Origin: Treponema sp. UBA4307
Lineage (GTDB): Bacteria > Spirochaetota > Spirochaetia > Treponematales > Treponemataceae
Direction of reading: 5' to 3'
Assembly (NCBI GenBank): GCA_002394685.1
Contig: DGUP01000079.1
Span: 1 to 23,091, forward strand
Length of the DNA stretch: 23,091 nucleotides
Below the pieces are notes generated by a model that was not told where the DNA came from, made no database searches, and saw only the letters and a list, made by a program, of their open reading frames with translations. Position 1 is the stretch's first letter, and each line of letters starts with the position of its first letter. Both the position numbers and the translations under genes were made by a program. Below are positions 1-7,419 of the stretch, in pieces.

Positions 1-63
1 CGTACCCCTCGATTACGATGAAGCGTACCCCTCGGGTACGGCACACCGTAGCCGAGGGGTACG
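1..63. repeat. Repeat-built hairpin at the window edge
   Basis: An 11-base unit (cgtacccctcg) occurs at 1-11 and 24-34 and again inverted at 53-63. The copies at 24-35 and 52-63 form a perfect 12-bp inverted repeat. Inside it, 37-41 pairs with 46-50 around the loop caca, so the whole of 24-63 can fold as a 17-bp stem interrupted by one G/G mismatch. There is no T-run after it, so it is not a typical intrinsic terminator. It may be an intergenic REP-like element; its extent to the left is cut off by the window edge. Confidence 0.6.
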
Positions 64-71
64 ACTTTGTA

Positions 72-198
72 GGCAAGTTCATCGCCATTACTATTCATAT
101 TGGAAAACTGATGAAATAAAGCCAAGAATGGCGAAAACGTGATTGTTTGCCAAGAGGACGGGGTAATTCGTTCCATCCCTGCAAGTCAATATCTGTAA
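72..198 (+). pseudogene. Possible frameshifted tail of a lost gene
   Basis: Two overlapping frames look protein-like. One is open from the window edge to a stop at 117-119 and ends FIAITIHIGKLMK. The next frame runs from about 115 to a stop at 196-198 and reads NGENVIVCQEDGVIRSIPAS near its end. A single-base shift in the A-rich stretch at 114-120 would join them into one continuous C-terminus. No start codon lies inside the window and I recognise no family. It may be a decayed gene, a gene with a sequencing error, or chance. The hairpins at 215-315 are placed where its terminators would be. Confidence 0.3.
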
Positions 199-214
199 TA
201 TGATAGGTCAATCT

Positions 215-257
215 TGACACTCGATGTCACGCCAATCGTGCCACATTGTCAGTGTCA
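215..257 (+). other. Imperfect hairpin upstream of dnaK
   Basis: The 7-base arms 215-221 and 251-257 are perfect reverse complements. Within them 224-231 pairs with 237-240 and 243-246 across a 5-base loop, with small bulges. It does not match the CIRCE operator consensus recognised by HrcA. It may be part of a termination region for the upstream remnant or of the dnaK control region. Confidence 0.4.
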
Positions 258-265
258 TGTCAGTT

Positions 266-315
266 AAAGACAAAAGCCATGTCAGTCGGGAAGGACTGGC
301 ACGGCTTTTGTCTTT
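266..315 (+). terminator. Long stem-loop upstream of dnaK, terminator-like
   Basis: Positions 266-278 and 303-315 are a perfect 13-bp inverted repeat. The stem continues inward with 281-287 pairing to 294-300 (one G-U pair), giving roughly 22 bp around a 6-base loop with one internal mismatch. The 3' arm is T-rich (cttttgtcttt) but no uninterrupted T-run follows. It most likely ends transcription of whatever lay upstream. It lies upstream of the putative -10 of dnaK, so it need not be part of the dnaK mRNA. Confidence 0.5.
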
Positions 316-349
316 ATGTTGTTTCGACCAGCCTTTGTGCTGGGCAGCA

Positions 350-357
350 TTATACAT
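350..357 (+). promoter_or_regulatory. Putative -10 region of dnaK
   Basis: TATACA at 351-356 resembles a sigma-70 -10 element and lies about 45 bases before the dnaK start. I see no convincing -35 at the usual distance, and no CIRCE inverted repeat between it and the gene. Confidence 0.3.
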
Positions 358-400
358 TATTATATTATTAACAAGAACAAAAACTAAAACAAATACGATT

Positions 401-2356
401 ATGGGAAAGATTATTGGTATTGACCTTGGTACAACAAACTCTTGTGTAGCCGTAATGGAAAACGGTACACCTGTTGTAATTCAGAACTCAGAAGGATTCC
501 GTACAACTCCTTCAATCGTAGGTTTTACTGCTAAGGGAGATAGACTTGTTGGTCTTCCAGCAAAGAACCAGATGGTAACAAACCCAAAGAACACAGTATA
601 TTCAGTTAAGCGTCTTATCGGACACAGATACAATGAACTCTCTGGAGAAGCAACAAAGCTTGCTTACGGCATTAAGGATCACGGAGCAGATGTTCGCGTT
701 GAAGTAGAGGAAAATGGTTCAAAGAAAGAATTCAGCCCTCAGGAAATTTCTGCTTTCATCCTTCAGAAGATGAAGAAGACTGCTGAAGATTATCTTGGAG
801 AAACAGTTTCAGAAGCTGTAATTACAGTTCCTGCTTACTTTAATGATGCTCAGCGTCAGGCTACAAAGGATGCCGGTAAGATTGCAGGTCTTGATGTTAA
901 GCGTATTATTAACGAACCTACAGCTGCTGCCCTTGCATTTGGTTTTGACAAGGATCAGAAGTCTGAAAAGACAATCGCCGTATATGACCTTGGTGGTGGT
1001 ACATTCGATATTTCTATTCTCGAACTGGGCGATGGTGTATTTGAAGTTAAATCAACAAACGGTAATACACACCTTGGTGGTGATGACTGGGACCGTGTAA
1101 TTGTTAACTGGCTCATTGATGGTTTCAAGGCAGAAACAGGAATTGATCTTTCAGGCGATGCAATGGCTCTTCAGAGACTTCGTGATGAAGCTGAAAAGGC
1201 AAAGATTGCTCTTTCTAACCAGACAACAACTGATATTAACCTTCCGTTCATCACAGCTGATGCAACAGGTCCAAAGCACCTGCAGCGTTCTTTGAGCCGT
1301 GCTGAATTCGAAAAGATGACAGATCATCTCTTTGAAGCAACACGTGAACCATGTGTTAAGGCTATCAAGGATGCTGAAATTGATGCATCTAAGATTGATG
1401 AAGTTCTCCTTGTTGGTGGTTCTTCACGTATGCCAAAGGTTCAGGAAATTGTTAAGTCTATCTTCGGTAAGGAAGGAAGCCGCGCCGTAAACCCAGATGA
1501 AGCAGTTGCAATTGGTGCTGCAATCCAGGGTGGTGTTCTTGCAGGAGACGTAAAGGATGTTCTTCTTCTTGATGTAACTCCTCTTTCACTTGGTATTGAA
1601 ACAATGGGTGGCGTAATGACAAAGCTTATCCAGCGCAATACAACAATTCCTACAAAGAAGAGCCAGGTATTCTCTACAGCTGCTGATGGTCAGACTGCTG
1701 TATCAATCCATGTTCTTCAGGGTGAACGTGAAATGGCTGATCAGAACCGTACACTGGGACGTTTTGACCTGGTTGGTATTCCAGCTGCTCCACGTGGTGT
1801 TCCACAGATTGAAGTTACATTTGATATTGATGCTAACGGTATTGTTCACGTATCTGCAAAGGATCTTGGTACTGGTAAAGAACAGCACATCCAGATTACA
1901 TCTTCTTCAGGTTTGAGCGAAGATGAAATCAACAAGATGGTAAAGGACGCTGAAGCAAATGCAGAAAGCGACAAAAAGAGACGTGAAGCAATCGATGTAA
2001 AGAACGAAGCTGACAGCATGGTTTATCAGACAGAAAAGGCTCTTAAGGATTATGGCGACAAGGTTTCTGCTGATGACAAGGCTAAGATTGAATCTGCTTG
2101 CAACGAACTTAAGGAAGCTCTTAAGGGCGACAACACTGATGAAATTAAGGCAAAAACTGAAGCATTGAAGCAGGCTTCTTACAAGATGGCTGAGGAAATG
2201 TACAAGGCTCAGGGTGCTAACGCCGGAGCTGGTGCAGGTCCAAATCCTGGAGCAGGCGCTGGTCCTGATAACGGAAACCAGGGCTCTTCAAACAAATCAG
2301 GTTTTGACAAGGGTTCTGCTGACGACGTTGAATACGAAGTTCACGATGACAAATAA
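401..2356 (+). CDS. dnaK: Chaperone protein DnaK (Hsp70)
   Basis: This is the ATP-dependent cytoplasmic Hsp70 chaperone, which works with DnaJ and GrpE to fold and rescue proteins. The 651-residue product has the expected length. The actin-like ATPase domain carries the phosphate-1 motif GIDLGTTNS (6-14), the phosphate-2 motif DLGGGTFD (196-203) and the adenosine motif VGGSSRMP (338-345). The interdomain linker VLLLDVTPLSLG is at 387-398, followed by the substrate-binding domain. The tail has a Gly/Ala/Pro-rich repeat (605-626) and ends in acidic residues, as bacterial DnaK does. The reading frame stays open back to an ATG at 224, but those extra 59 codons run through the hairpin at 266-315 and resemble nothing, so the start is the ATG at 401. 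No Shine-Dalgarno sequence precedes it; the leader is A-rich. grpE and hrcA, often adjacent, are absent. Confidence 0.97.
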   Translation: MGKIIGIDLGTTNSCVAVMENGTPVVIQNSEGFRTTPSIVGFTAKGDRLVGLPAKNQMVTNPKNTVYSVKRLIGHRYNELSGEATKLAYGIKDHGADVRVEVEENGSKKEFSPQEISAFILQKMKKTAEDYLGETVSEAVITVPAYFNDAQRQATKDAGKIAGLDVKRIINEPTAAALAFGFDKDQKSEKTIAVYDLGGGTFDISILELGDGVFEVKSTNGNTHLGGDDWDRVIVNWLIDGFKAETGIDLSGDAMALQRLRDEAEKAKIALSNQTTTDINLPFITADATGPKHLQRSLSRAEFEKMTDHLFEATREPCVKAIKDAEIDASKIDEVLLVGGSSRMPKVQEIVKSIFGKEGSRAVNPDEAVAIGAAIQGGVLAGDVKDVLLLDVTPLSLGIETMGGVMTKLIQRNTTIPTKKSQVFSTAADGQTAVSIHVLQGEREMADQNRTLGRFDLVGIPAAPRGVPQIEVTFDIDANGIVHVSAKDLGTGKEQHIQITSSSGLSEDEINKMVKDAEANAESDKKRREAIDVKNEADSMVYQTEKALKDYGDKVSADDKAKIESACNELKEALKGDNTDEIKAKTEALKQASYKMAEEMYKAQGANAGAGAGPNPGAGAGPDNGNQGSSNKSGFDKGSADDVEYEVHDDK

Positions 2357-2360
2357 ATAG

Positions 2361-2394
2361 TTTGAGAATGGCAGTTAATACTGTCATTTTCAAA
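2361..2394 (+). terminator. First hairpin after dnaK
   Basis: Positions 2361-2374 and 2381-2394 form a 14-bp stem with two G-U pairs around the loop ttaata, five bases after the dnaK stop. There is no T-run directly behind it. It may stabilise the dnaK mRNA end or assist the terminator that follows. Confidence 0.55.
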
Positions 2395-2407
2395 TCATTA
2401 ACCTGAT

Positions 2408-2438
2408 AATGGCAGACACTGGCTCTGCCATTTTTTTT
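2408..2438 (+). terminator. Rho-independent terminator of dnaK
   Basis: A perfect 9-bp stem (2408-2416 with 2424-2432) with a 7-base loop runs into eight T residues at 2431-2438. This is a classic intrinsic terminator and separates dnaK from dnaJ. Confidence 0.85.
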
Positions 2439-2453
2439 GTAAAAACTATCTAT

Positions 2454-2482
2454 TTGCACTAGATTTATATATTCAGTAAAAT
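2454..2482 (+). promoter_or_regulatory. Putative sigma-70 promoter of dnaJ
   Basis: TTGCAC at 2454-2459 and TAAAAT at 2477-2482 are separated by 17 bases, directly after the dnaK terminator and about 40 bases before dnaJ. The -35 is only a half match to TTGACA. Confidence 0.5.
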
Positions 2483-2524
2483 AAGAAATCCAAGATAGAT
2501 CCAGCTGTAAAGGAATTAAGGTAA

Positions 2525-3667
2525 ATGGCTAACAAACGCGATTATTATGAAGTACTTGGTGTAGACAAGAGTGCTGACAAGGAAGCAATTAAAAAAGCAT
2601 ACAGAAAACTTGCTATTAAGTACCATCCGGACAGAAACCCTGGGGACAAAGAGGCTGAAGAAAAATTTAAGGAAGCTACTGAAGCTTATGAAATTTTAAG
2701 CGATGATCAGAAACGTCCTATTTACGATCAGTATGGTTTTGCAGGACTTGATGGAATGGGTGGAGCAGGACAGGGTGGTTATAGTCATGCCTTCCACGAC
2801 TTTAGTGATATCTTTGGTAGCGGCTCTGGATTTGAAGATATTTTCTCAAGTATCTTCGGTGGAGGAGGCTTTGGTTCTTCTTCCCGCTCATCAAGAAGTT
2901 CAAATGATGGTGCCAGCCTGAGACATGACCTGGAAATCAGTTTTAAGGATGCGGTATACGGCTGCAAGGCTGACATTCATTTCCGTCATAATGAAGTTTG
3001 TTCACATTGTAACGGAACTGGAGGTGAAGCTGGTTCAACAAGAAAAACTTGTCCTACCTGTCAGGGTTCTGGTCAGGTAAGAAGAAGTGCCGGCTTTTTC
3101 GCAATTCAGCAGACATGTCCTACCTGTCAGGGAAAAGGTACTGTAATTGACAGACCTTGTTCTTACTGTCACGGAAGTGGTGTACAGGAAAAAGATAAGG
3201 TAATGACTATTTCTATTCCTGCAGGCGTGGATAACGGCAAGCGCATTCAGATTCCAAGAATGGGTGATGCGGGAACAAATGGTGGCCAGGCAGGAGATTT
3301 GATTATTGTTCTTCATGTAAGGGAAGACAAATTCTTTGAACGCTCCGGCAATGACCTTTACTGTGCAGTTCCTATCAGTCTTTCACAGGCTCTTCTGGGG
3401 GGTGAAATAACAATCCGCTCTCTGGACAACAGATCAATTACATTCAAGGTACCTGCGGGAACTCAGCATGGTAAGCTGCTCAGGGTTAAGGACGAAGGTG
3501 TGCCTTATTCAAATTCAAGCAGGAAGGGCGATTTGTACATTAAACTTATGGTAAATCTTCCTTCAAAACTTACAAAGCAGCAGGTTCAGCTTATGGAAGA
3601 GTATGCAAAAATAGAAAATGCTACAACTTCACCGGACTTAGTTCCTTTGTCTAAGCTTTCAAATTAG
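2525..3667 (+). CDS. dnaJ: Chaperone protein DnaJ (Hsp40)
   Basis: This is the cochaperone that delivers substrates to DnaK and stimulates its ATPase through the J domain. The 380-residue protein has the full type I layout. The J domain covers about residues 4-70 with the HPD motif at 34-36. A Gly/Phe-rich region (about 71-117) and a Ser/Arg-rich stretch follow. The zinc-binding domain has four CxxCxGxG repeats starting at C159, C176, C198 and C212. The C-terminal substrate-binding domains run to about residue 350. A ribosome binding site AGGA at 2511-2514 (and AAGG at 2518-2521) precedes the ATG. The segment KRPIYDQYG at the end of the J domain differs slightly from the common KRxxYDxxG form, which is probably harmless. 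A terminator and promoter on its 5' side suggest its own transcript. Confidence 0.97.
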   Translation: MANKRDYYEVLGVDKSADKEAIKKAYRKLAIKYHPDRNPGDKEAEEKFKEATEAYEILSDDQKRPIYDQYGFAGLDGMGGAGQGGYSHAFHDFSDIFGSGSGFEDIFSSIFGGGGFGSSSRSSRSSNDGASLRHDLEISFKDAVYGCKADIHFRHNEVCSHCNGTGGEAGSTRKTCPTCQGSGQVRRSAGFFAIQQTCPTCQGKGTVIDRPCSYCHGSGVQEKDKVMTISIPAGVDNGKRIQIPRMGDAGTNGGQAGDLIIVLHVREDKFFERSGNDLYCAVPISLSQALLGGEITIRSLDNRSITFKVPAGTQHGKLLRVKDEGVPYSNSSRKGDLYIKLMVNLPSKLTKQQVQLMEEYAKIENATTSPDLVPLSKLSN

Positions 3668-3706
3668 TTTTTTAATCTCATTCCCTTTGAAGAAAGGTAA
3701 AAGTAG

Positions 3707-3740
3707 AAAGGCTTTCTGTAGATTCAGAAGGCCTTTTTTT
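3707..3740 (+). terminator. Rho-independent terminator of dnaJ
   Basis: A 12-bp stem (3707-3718 with 3725-3736, one G-U pair) around the loop tagatt ends in a run of T to 3740. It lies 40 bases after the dnaJ stop. Confidence 0.85.
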
Positions 3741-3796
3741 ATTTTGTGACAGTTTGAGATTTTTGGTGGGGATTTTCACTACTTATGCCGATAAGA

Positions 3797-3805
3797 TGGT
3801 ATAAT
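3797..3805 (+). promoter_or_regulatory. Extended -10 promoter of the phosphatase/STAS operon
   Basis: TGGTATAAT at 3797-3805 is a perfect -10 hexamer (3800-3805) with an extended TGn motif. The -35 region (ttttcact, about 3773-3780) is weak, as is usual for extended -10 promoters. It lies between the dnaJ terminator and the first gene of the operon. Confidence 0.7.
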
Positions 3806-3828
3806 ACTGTATTCAAAATAGTAGTATA

Positions 3829-3834
3829 GAGGTG
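3829..3834 (+). promoter_or_regulatory. Ribosome binding site deciding the ATG start at 3838
   Basis: GAGGTG at 3829-3834 is a good Shine-Dalgarno sequence for the ATG at 3838. The GTG at 3832 in the same frame lies inside this site and has no site of its own, so it is rejected as the start. Confidence 0.7.
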
Positions 3835-3837
3835 GAT

Positions 3838-5238
3838 ATGTATAAGAGCAAACGTGCCGCAATGCTTATTGTCTCAAGTGCTTTGATGATTGTTATCATT
3901 ATGGCGCTTTGTATTAGTTTGATTCCTCCGATTAAAGGTTCTGCTCCTTATTCGGATCTGTACGCTTTTATTATTGTATGTCTTATATCTATGACTCTGA
4001 TTATTGTTACAAGAAATATCAGGGAATTAACTTTTGACAGACTGCAAAAAAAGACGATTTATGAAGGAGAAACTTCAATCATTTCCCGCTTTATTGATCG
4101 TCTGCGTATCTGCTATTCAAATGAAGATTTTTTTGAAGCAATCTCTGCGGTTCTGGAGCAGGATGGTGACTGTTCTGTTCTTTATGTAGACCGTTTTAAG
4201 AACTATATTCTCTATAATTCTCCTGACAGACTGACTACTTCCAAGGAAACTATGTCTACTCTGGAATTAAACTATTCTCAGAACTGGAAAGACGGAGTTT
4301 TCTTTATTGGAGAAAATCTTGGTATTGTATCTTCTCCAAAAACTGCCCGCGGTTTCTTCCTTTCAAATGAAAAACATCACCTTTATGTTTTCTGCCGCTA
4401 TACACGTCTTTTTGATGAAATCATCTACAAAAAGCTTTTTGATGAATATAAACGTTTCCAGCGCCGCTGCAACACAATTACTGATTTGTCTGAAATTGCA
4501 TCTCTTTCTAAAGAATGGCAGCAGCTTGCTGATACACAAAAATCCTTCCTTCCTCAAAAAATGCCTGATACTCCTAAACTGGAAATCGCTACATATTTCC
4601 GCCCTCTGGTAAATGTATCCGGTGACTACTATTCAGTTCTTCCAATCGATGAAAATAAAACCCTGCTTATGCTTGGTGACGTATCTGGTAAAGGTCTTGC
4701 CGCTGCGCTGGTCATGGGTCTGGTAATGAATACAGTTAAGATTCTTGAAAACAAGAATGATCTTCCTGCAATGATTCGTGCTGTTGATAAGGCCATTAAG
4801 GGCATGAAACTGCAGGATAAGTATACGGTTCTTTTCCTTGGAATTGTTGATACAGAAAAGATGAAAATCACTTACATTAATGCTTCAATGTCAGATCCTC
4901 TGATCATTTCCAGGGCTGCAACAGGTTACAAGATTAAACCTTTGACTTCGAACTGTTCTCTGGTTGGTATTATTGATTTAGGCGATGTAGCTGTGGCTGA
5001 ACAGCAGCTCTTCCGTGGAGATGTAATCCTTATGGCATCAGACGGTGTTTCTGAAGTTATGGATTCAAACGGGGTAGAACTTGGAACAACTAAGCTCTAC
5101 GAAGATACAATTAAAAAATCTGCAGCAAAACATCCAAAAGAATTTGTTGATGATGTTGTAAATCTGATTATGGAATACAACGGCGGCAAAAAGCTTCGTG
5201 ATGACGTAACTATGATGGTTGCAAAGGTTCAGAGGTAA
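3838..5238 (+). CDS. Membrane SpoIIE/RsbU-family serine phosphatase
   Basis: This is a PP2C-type protein serine phosphatase of the SpoIIE/RsbU branch. Such enzymes dephosphorylate STAS anti-anti-sigma proteins, and the obvious substrate is the STAS protein encoded two genes downstream (inference). The 466-residue product begins with two membrane helices (about 7-29 and 41-58). A segment of about 170 residues that I cannot assign follows; it may be a degenerate GAF-like sensor. The phosphatase domain runs from about 235 to the end. The metal-coordinating positions are intact: SGDYY with D263, GDVSGKG with D281, ASDG with D402 and DDVT with D456. It opens a four-gene operon: the next gene starts 3 bases after the stop, and that gene's ribosome binding site (AGAGG, 5231-5235) lies inside this one. 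The exact signal sensed is unknown. Confidence 0.88.
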   Translation: MYKSKRAAMLIVSSALMIVIIMALCISLIPPIKGSAPYSDLYAFIIVCLISMTLIIVTRNIRELTFDRLQKKTIYEGETSIISRFIDRLRICYSNEDFFEAISAVLEQDGDCSVLYVDRFKNYILYNSPDRLTTSKETMSTLELNYSQNWKDGVFFIGENLGIVSSPKTARGFFLSNEKHHLYVFCRYTRLFDEIIYKKLFDEYKRFQRRCNTITDLSEIASLSKEWQQLADTQKSFLPQKMPDTPKLEIATYFRPLVNVSGDYYSVLPIDENKTLLMLGDVSGKGLAAALVMGLVMNTVKILENKNDLPAMIRAVDKAIKGMKLQDKYTVLFLGIVDTEKMKITYINASMSDPLIISRAATGYKIKPLTSNCSLVGIIDLGDVAVAEQQLFRGDVILMASDGVSEVMDSNGVELGTTKLYEDTIKKSAAKHPKEFVDDVVNLIMEYNGGKKLRDDVTMMVAKVQR

Positions 5239-5241
5239 TAT

Positions 5242-7419
5242 ATGGTATTTTTTATTCTTAACGTTGTTCTCTGCGGTATAATGATCGCGGTTTCGTTTAA
5301 TATTGATACAAGACATGGCGGTAACAGAAATACTAATCCTCTCATTAATATGATTCTGTTCCTGTCAGTTTTGTTCGGATTTATGGCAGCAACCCTTGCT
5401 TCCTGTTTCTGGCTTCCGGCTATCATTACAAGAATTATTGGTAGGGCAGCCTTTGTATTGATTGCCTGGTATTCCATCAGCCTTTGTGCTTACCTGATGA
5501 CTTTTCCGGATTATGAAAGAACCACTTTCCTTACTGTGTTCCAGATTATTCTCTGCGCATCAGCATTTATCTTTATCTTCTTTAACGGACATGTTATTTC
5601 CGGAATTGATATTAATGTAGATAACCGCTTTAAAATTCACTCTGACCGTCTGATTGATACAGAATGGGGTGACAATCACTTCTGGTTTACCTGGCTGGAT
5701 ATTTACCTCTTCATTTACCTTATTTTCATTCCGTTCTTTACAATGATAATGGCTCTTGTTCGTGCTGAAAATGCTCAGACAAAGCTTAAGAGTCAGCAGC
5801 TTGTTTATGAATGCTTTGGTATTATCACTTCATGGATTGTATACGCAATTATTGTATACGCAATCAGTTACCAGTCAATGATGTTCTCCCTCAGCGTAGT
5901 TTGTTTTATTCCTGAAACCTTCCTTATGTTGAAGGGGGCTCGTACAAATGAAGTTTCAGATAAACGTGCAGTCCGCAATGATGTTTTGAAAATTCTGGTA
6001 AGATTCATTCTGCCTTCACTCTTTACCGGACTGATCTGGCTCTGGTTATGGCCGATTTTCTCTGTTTCAAAGGTTGGATTTGTTTTATTATTCTTCCTTG
6101 CTTCTTCTGCAATTAATGCTCTCTGGCTTTTCTCTGACAAACGTCTTTCAAAATTAGCATTCCTTCGTTCCAACAAGTATGAAAAGGCTCTGGAAGATGA
6201 AATGGCTCAGATTAACTTTGAAGGGGATACAAAGGATATTACAAACATTCTTTATAAATCCCTGAACAAATATATGGATATCAGTCACCTTCAGATTCTT
6301 GTAGATAATAGTGAAGGGGAACTGCAGACTACCTATTCATCAAATGATAAAAATTACAGCATTTCAGTTGAAAATCCTGTTTTCGAAAAACTTTTGAACG
6401 TTAAGCAGCAGGTTGTTTTCAGGGAAAGAGCCTTTACTGAATATACTCTTGCAAATGTTAAATATGACATTATTAAGATTCTTGATCAGAATGACGCAGA
6501 TGGTCTGATTGTTTTAAATGAAGGCCGTCACGTAATTGGTATGATGATTCTTGGAAAAAAGATTTCAGGCAACCCTTTCTCTGATTACGACTACGAAGTT
6601 CTTACACACCTTTACTCTAACTTCTTTGTAATTGGTTACTACATGAAGAATATTGTAAATGAATCAGTAGTAGGAACTGTAAACCGTGAAATCCGTATGT
6701 CCGGTCAGATTATTACATCTATCCAGGAAAATATGGATAAGATTAAGAGTTCAAAAATTGATGTTGGCTACAGAATGATTCCTGCCCACAACATTGGAGG
6801 TGAATTCATCGATTTGATCCGTTTAAGTGAAAGCCGTCATATTTTCATTGTTGGTGCCTTGAACTCCCGCGGTATTGCGGCTTCCATGAACATGGTCATC
6901 CTTAAATCCATTATTCGTACATTCCTTCAGGAAACAACAGACTTTAAGCTGCTTGTAGAAAAAGTAAACAGCTTTATCCGTGAATCTCTTCCTAAGGGAA
7001 CTTATTTCTCCGGACTTTTTGGATTGATAGATTTTAAAACTGATACAATGTACTACATCAACTGTGGAATTCCTGCACTTTTCCTTTATACAAAAGCGTA
7101 TAATAACGTAATTGAAATTCAGGGTGAAGGCCGCGTTCTTGGTTTTGCAAAAGATGTAAGCAATCTGGTAAAGGTAAAGAAAACTAAACTGGCAGCCGGT
7201 GATATTGTTGTGGCTTCTACAGATGGTCTTTTTGAAACTCAGTCTCTTCGTGGTGACCGCTACGGAAAGGAAAGAGTTCAGAAGGTAATTACAGAAAATA
7301 CAACTTACGATGCTGACCGCATGACTCAGTTCCAGTATGATTCACTTGCAAAATTTGTTTCTACACAGATTGAAAATGATGTAACTGTCCTTGTTATGAA
7401 ATACCTGGGAGGTAAATAA
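5242..7419 (+). CDS. Multi-spanning membrane protein with altered SpoIIE-like phosphatase domain
   Basis: The 725-residue product has about eight or nine predicted membrane helices in residues 1-297. A likely GAF-like segment (about 325-475) and a C-terminal SpoIIE/PP2C-like domain (about 485-725) follow. Several metal-binding positions differ from the active family. The GGD of motif 1 is GGE (E521), and the GDVSGKG motif reads GALNSRG, so the aspartate is A539. The later aspartates STDG (D661) and NDVT (D713) remain. Losing the motif-2 aspartate predicts weak or no phosphatase activity, so it may act as a regulatory or sensing pseudo-phosphatase (inference). It could still dephosphorylate through a rearranged site. 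It sits between the canonical phosphatase and the STAS gene, whose ATG overlaps its stop by one base. That coupling points to a shared pathway. Confidence 0.8.
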   Translation: MVFFILNVVLCGIMIAVSFNIDTRHGGNRNTNPLINMILFLSVLFGFMAATLASCFWLPAIITRIIGRAAFVLIAWYSISLCAYLMTFPDYERTTFLTVFQIILCASAFIFIFFNGHVISGIDINVDNRFKIHSDRLIDTEWGDNHFWFTWLDIYLFIYLIFIPFFTMIMALVRAENAQTKLKSQQLVYECFGIITSWIVYAIIVYAISYQSMMFSLSVVCFIPETFLMLKGARTNEVSDKRAVRNDVLKILVRFILPSLFTGLIWLWLWPIFSVSKVGFVLLFFLASSAINALWLFSDKRLSKLAFLRSNKYEKALEDEMAQINFEGDTKDITNILYKSLNKYMDISHLQILVDNSEGELQTTYSSNDKNYSISVENPVFEKLLNVKQQVVFRERAFTEYTLANVKYDIIKILDQNDADGLIVLNEGRHVIGMMILGKKISGNPFSDYDYEVLTHLYSNFFVIGYYMKNIVNESVVGTVNREIRMSGQIITSIQENMDKIKSSKIDVGYRMIPAHNIGGEFIDLIRLSESRHIFIVGALNSRGIAASMNMVILKSIIRTFLQETTDFKLLVEKVNSFIRESLPKGTYFSGLFGLIDFKTDTMYYINCGIPALFLYTKAYNNVIEIQGEGRVLGFAKDVSNLVKVKKTKLAAGDIVVASTDGLFETQSLRGDRYGKERVQKVITENTTYDADRMTQFQYDSLAKFVSTQIENDVTVLVMKYLGGK

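Noticed and set aside
1..98. A - strand coding frame running off the window edge from an ATG at 98
   Set aside because: It is open, but so are two + strand frames over the same repeats. It has no ribosome binding site and its translation is largely the repeat unit.
215..257. CIRCE operator for HrcA
   Set aside because: The arms (tgacact/agtgtca) and spacing do not match the TTAGCACTC-N9-GAGTGCTAA consensus.
224..400. A 59-codon N-terminal extension of DnaK from an upstream ATG
   Set aside because: It runs through the stem-loop at 266-315 and the likely promoter and has no similarity to Hsp70. The family start MGKIIGIDLG is at 401.
2211..2290. Repeat tract in the dnaK tail as a recent insertion
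   Set aside because: Gly/Ala/Pro-rich low-complexity tails are normal in DnaK and the frame is intact.
3832..3837. GTG start for the first phosphatase gene
   Set aside because: The GTG lies inside the Shine-Dalgarno sequence that serves the ATG at 3838.
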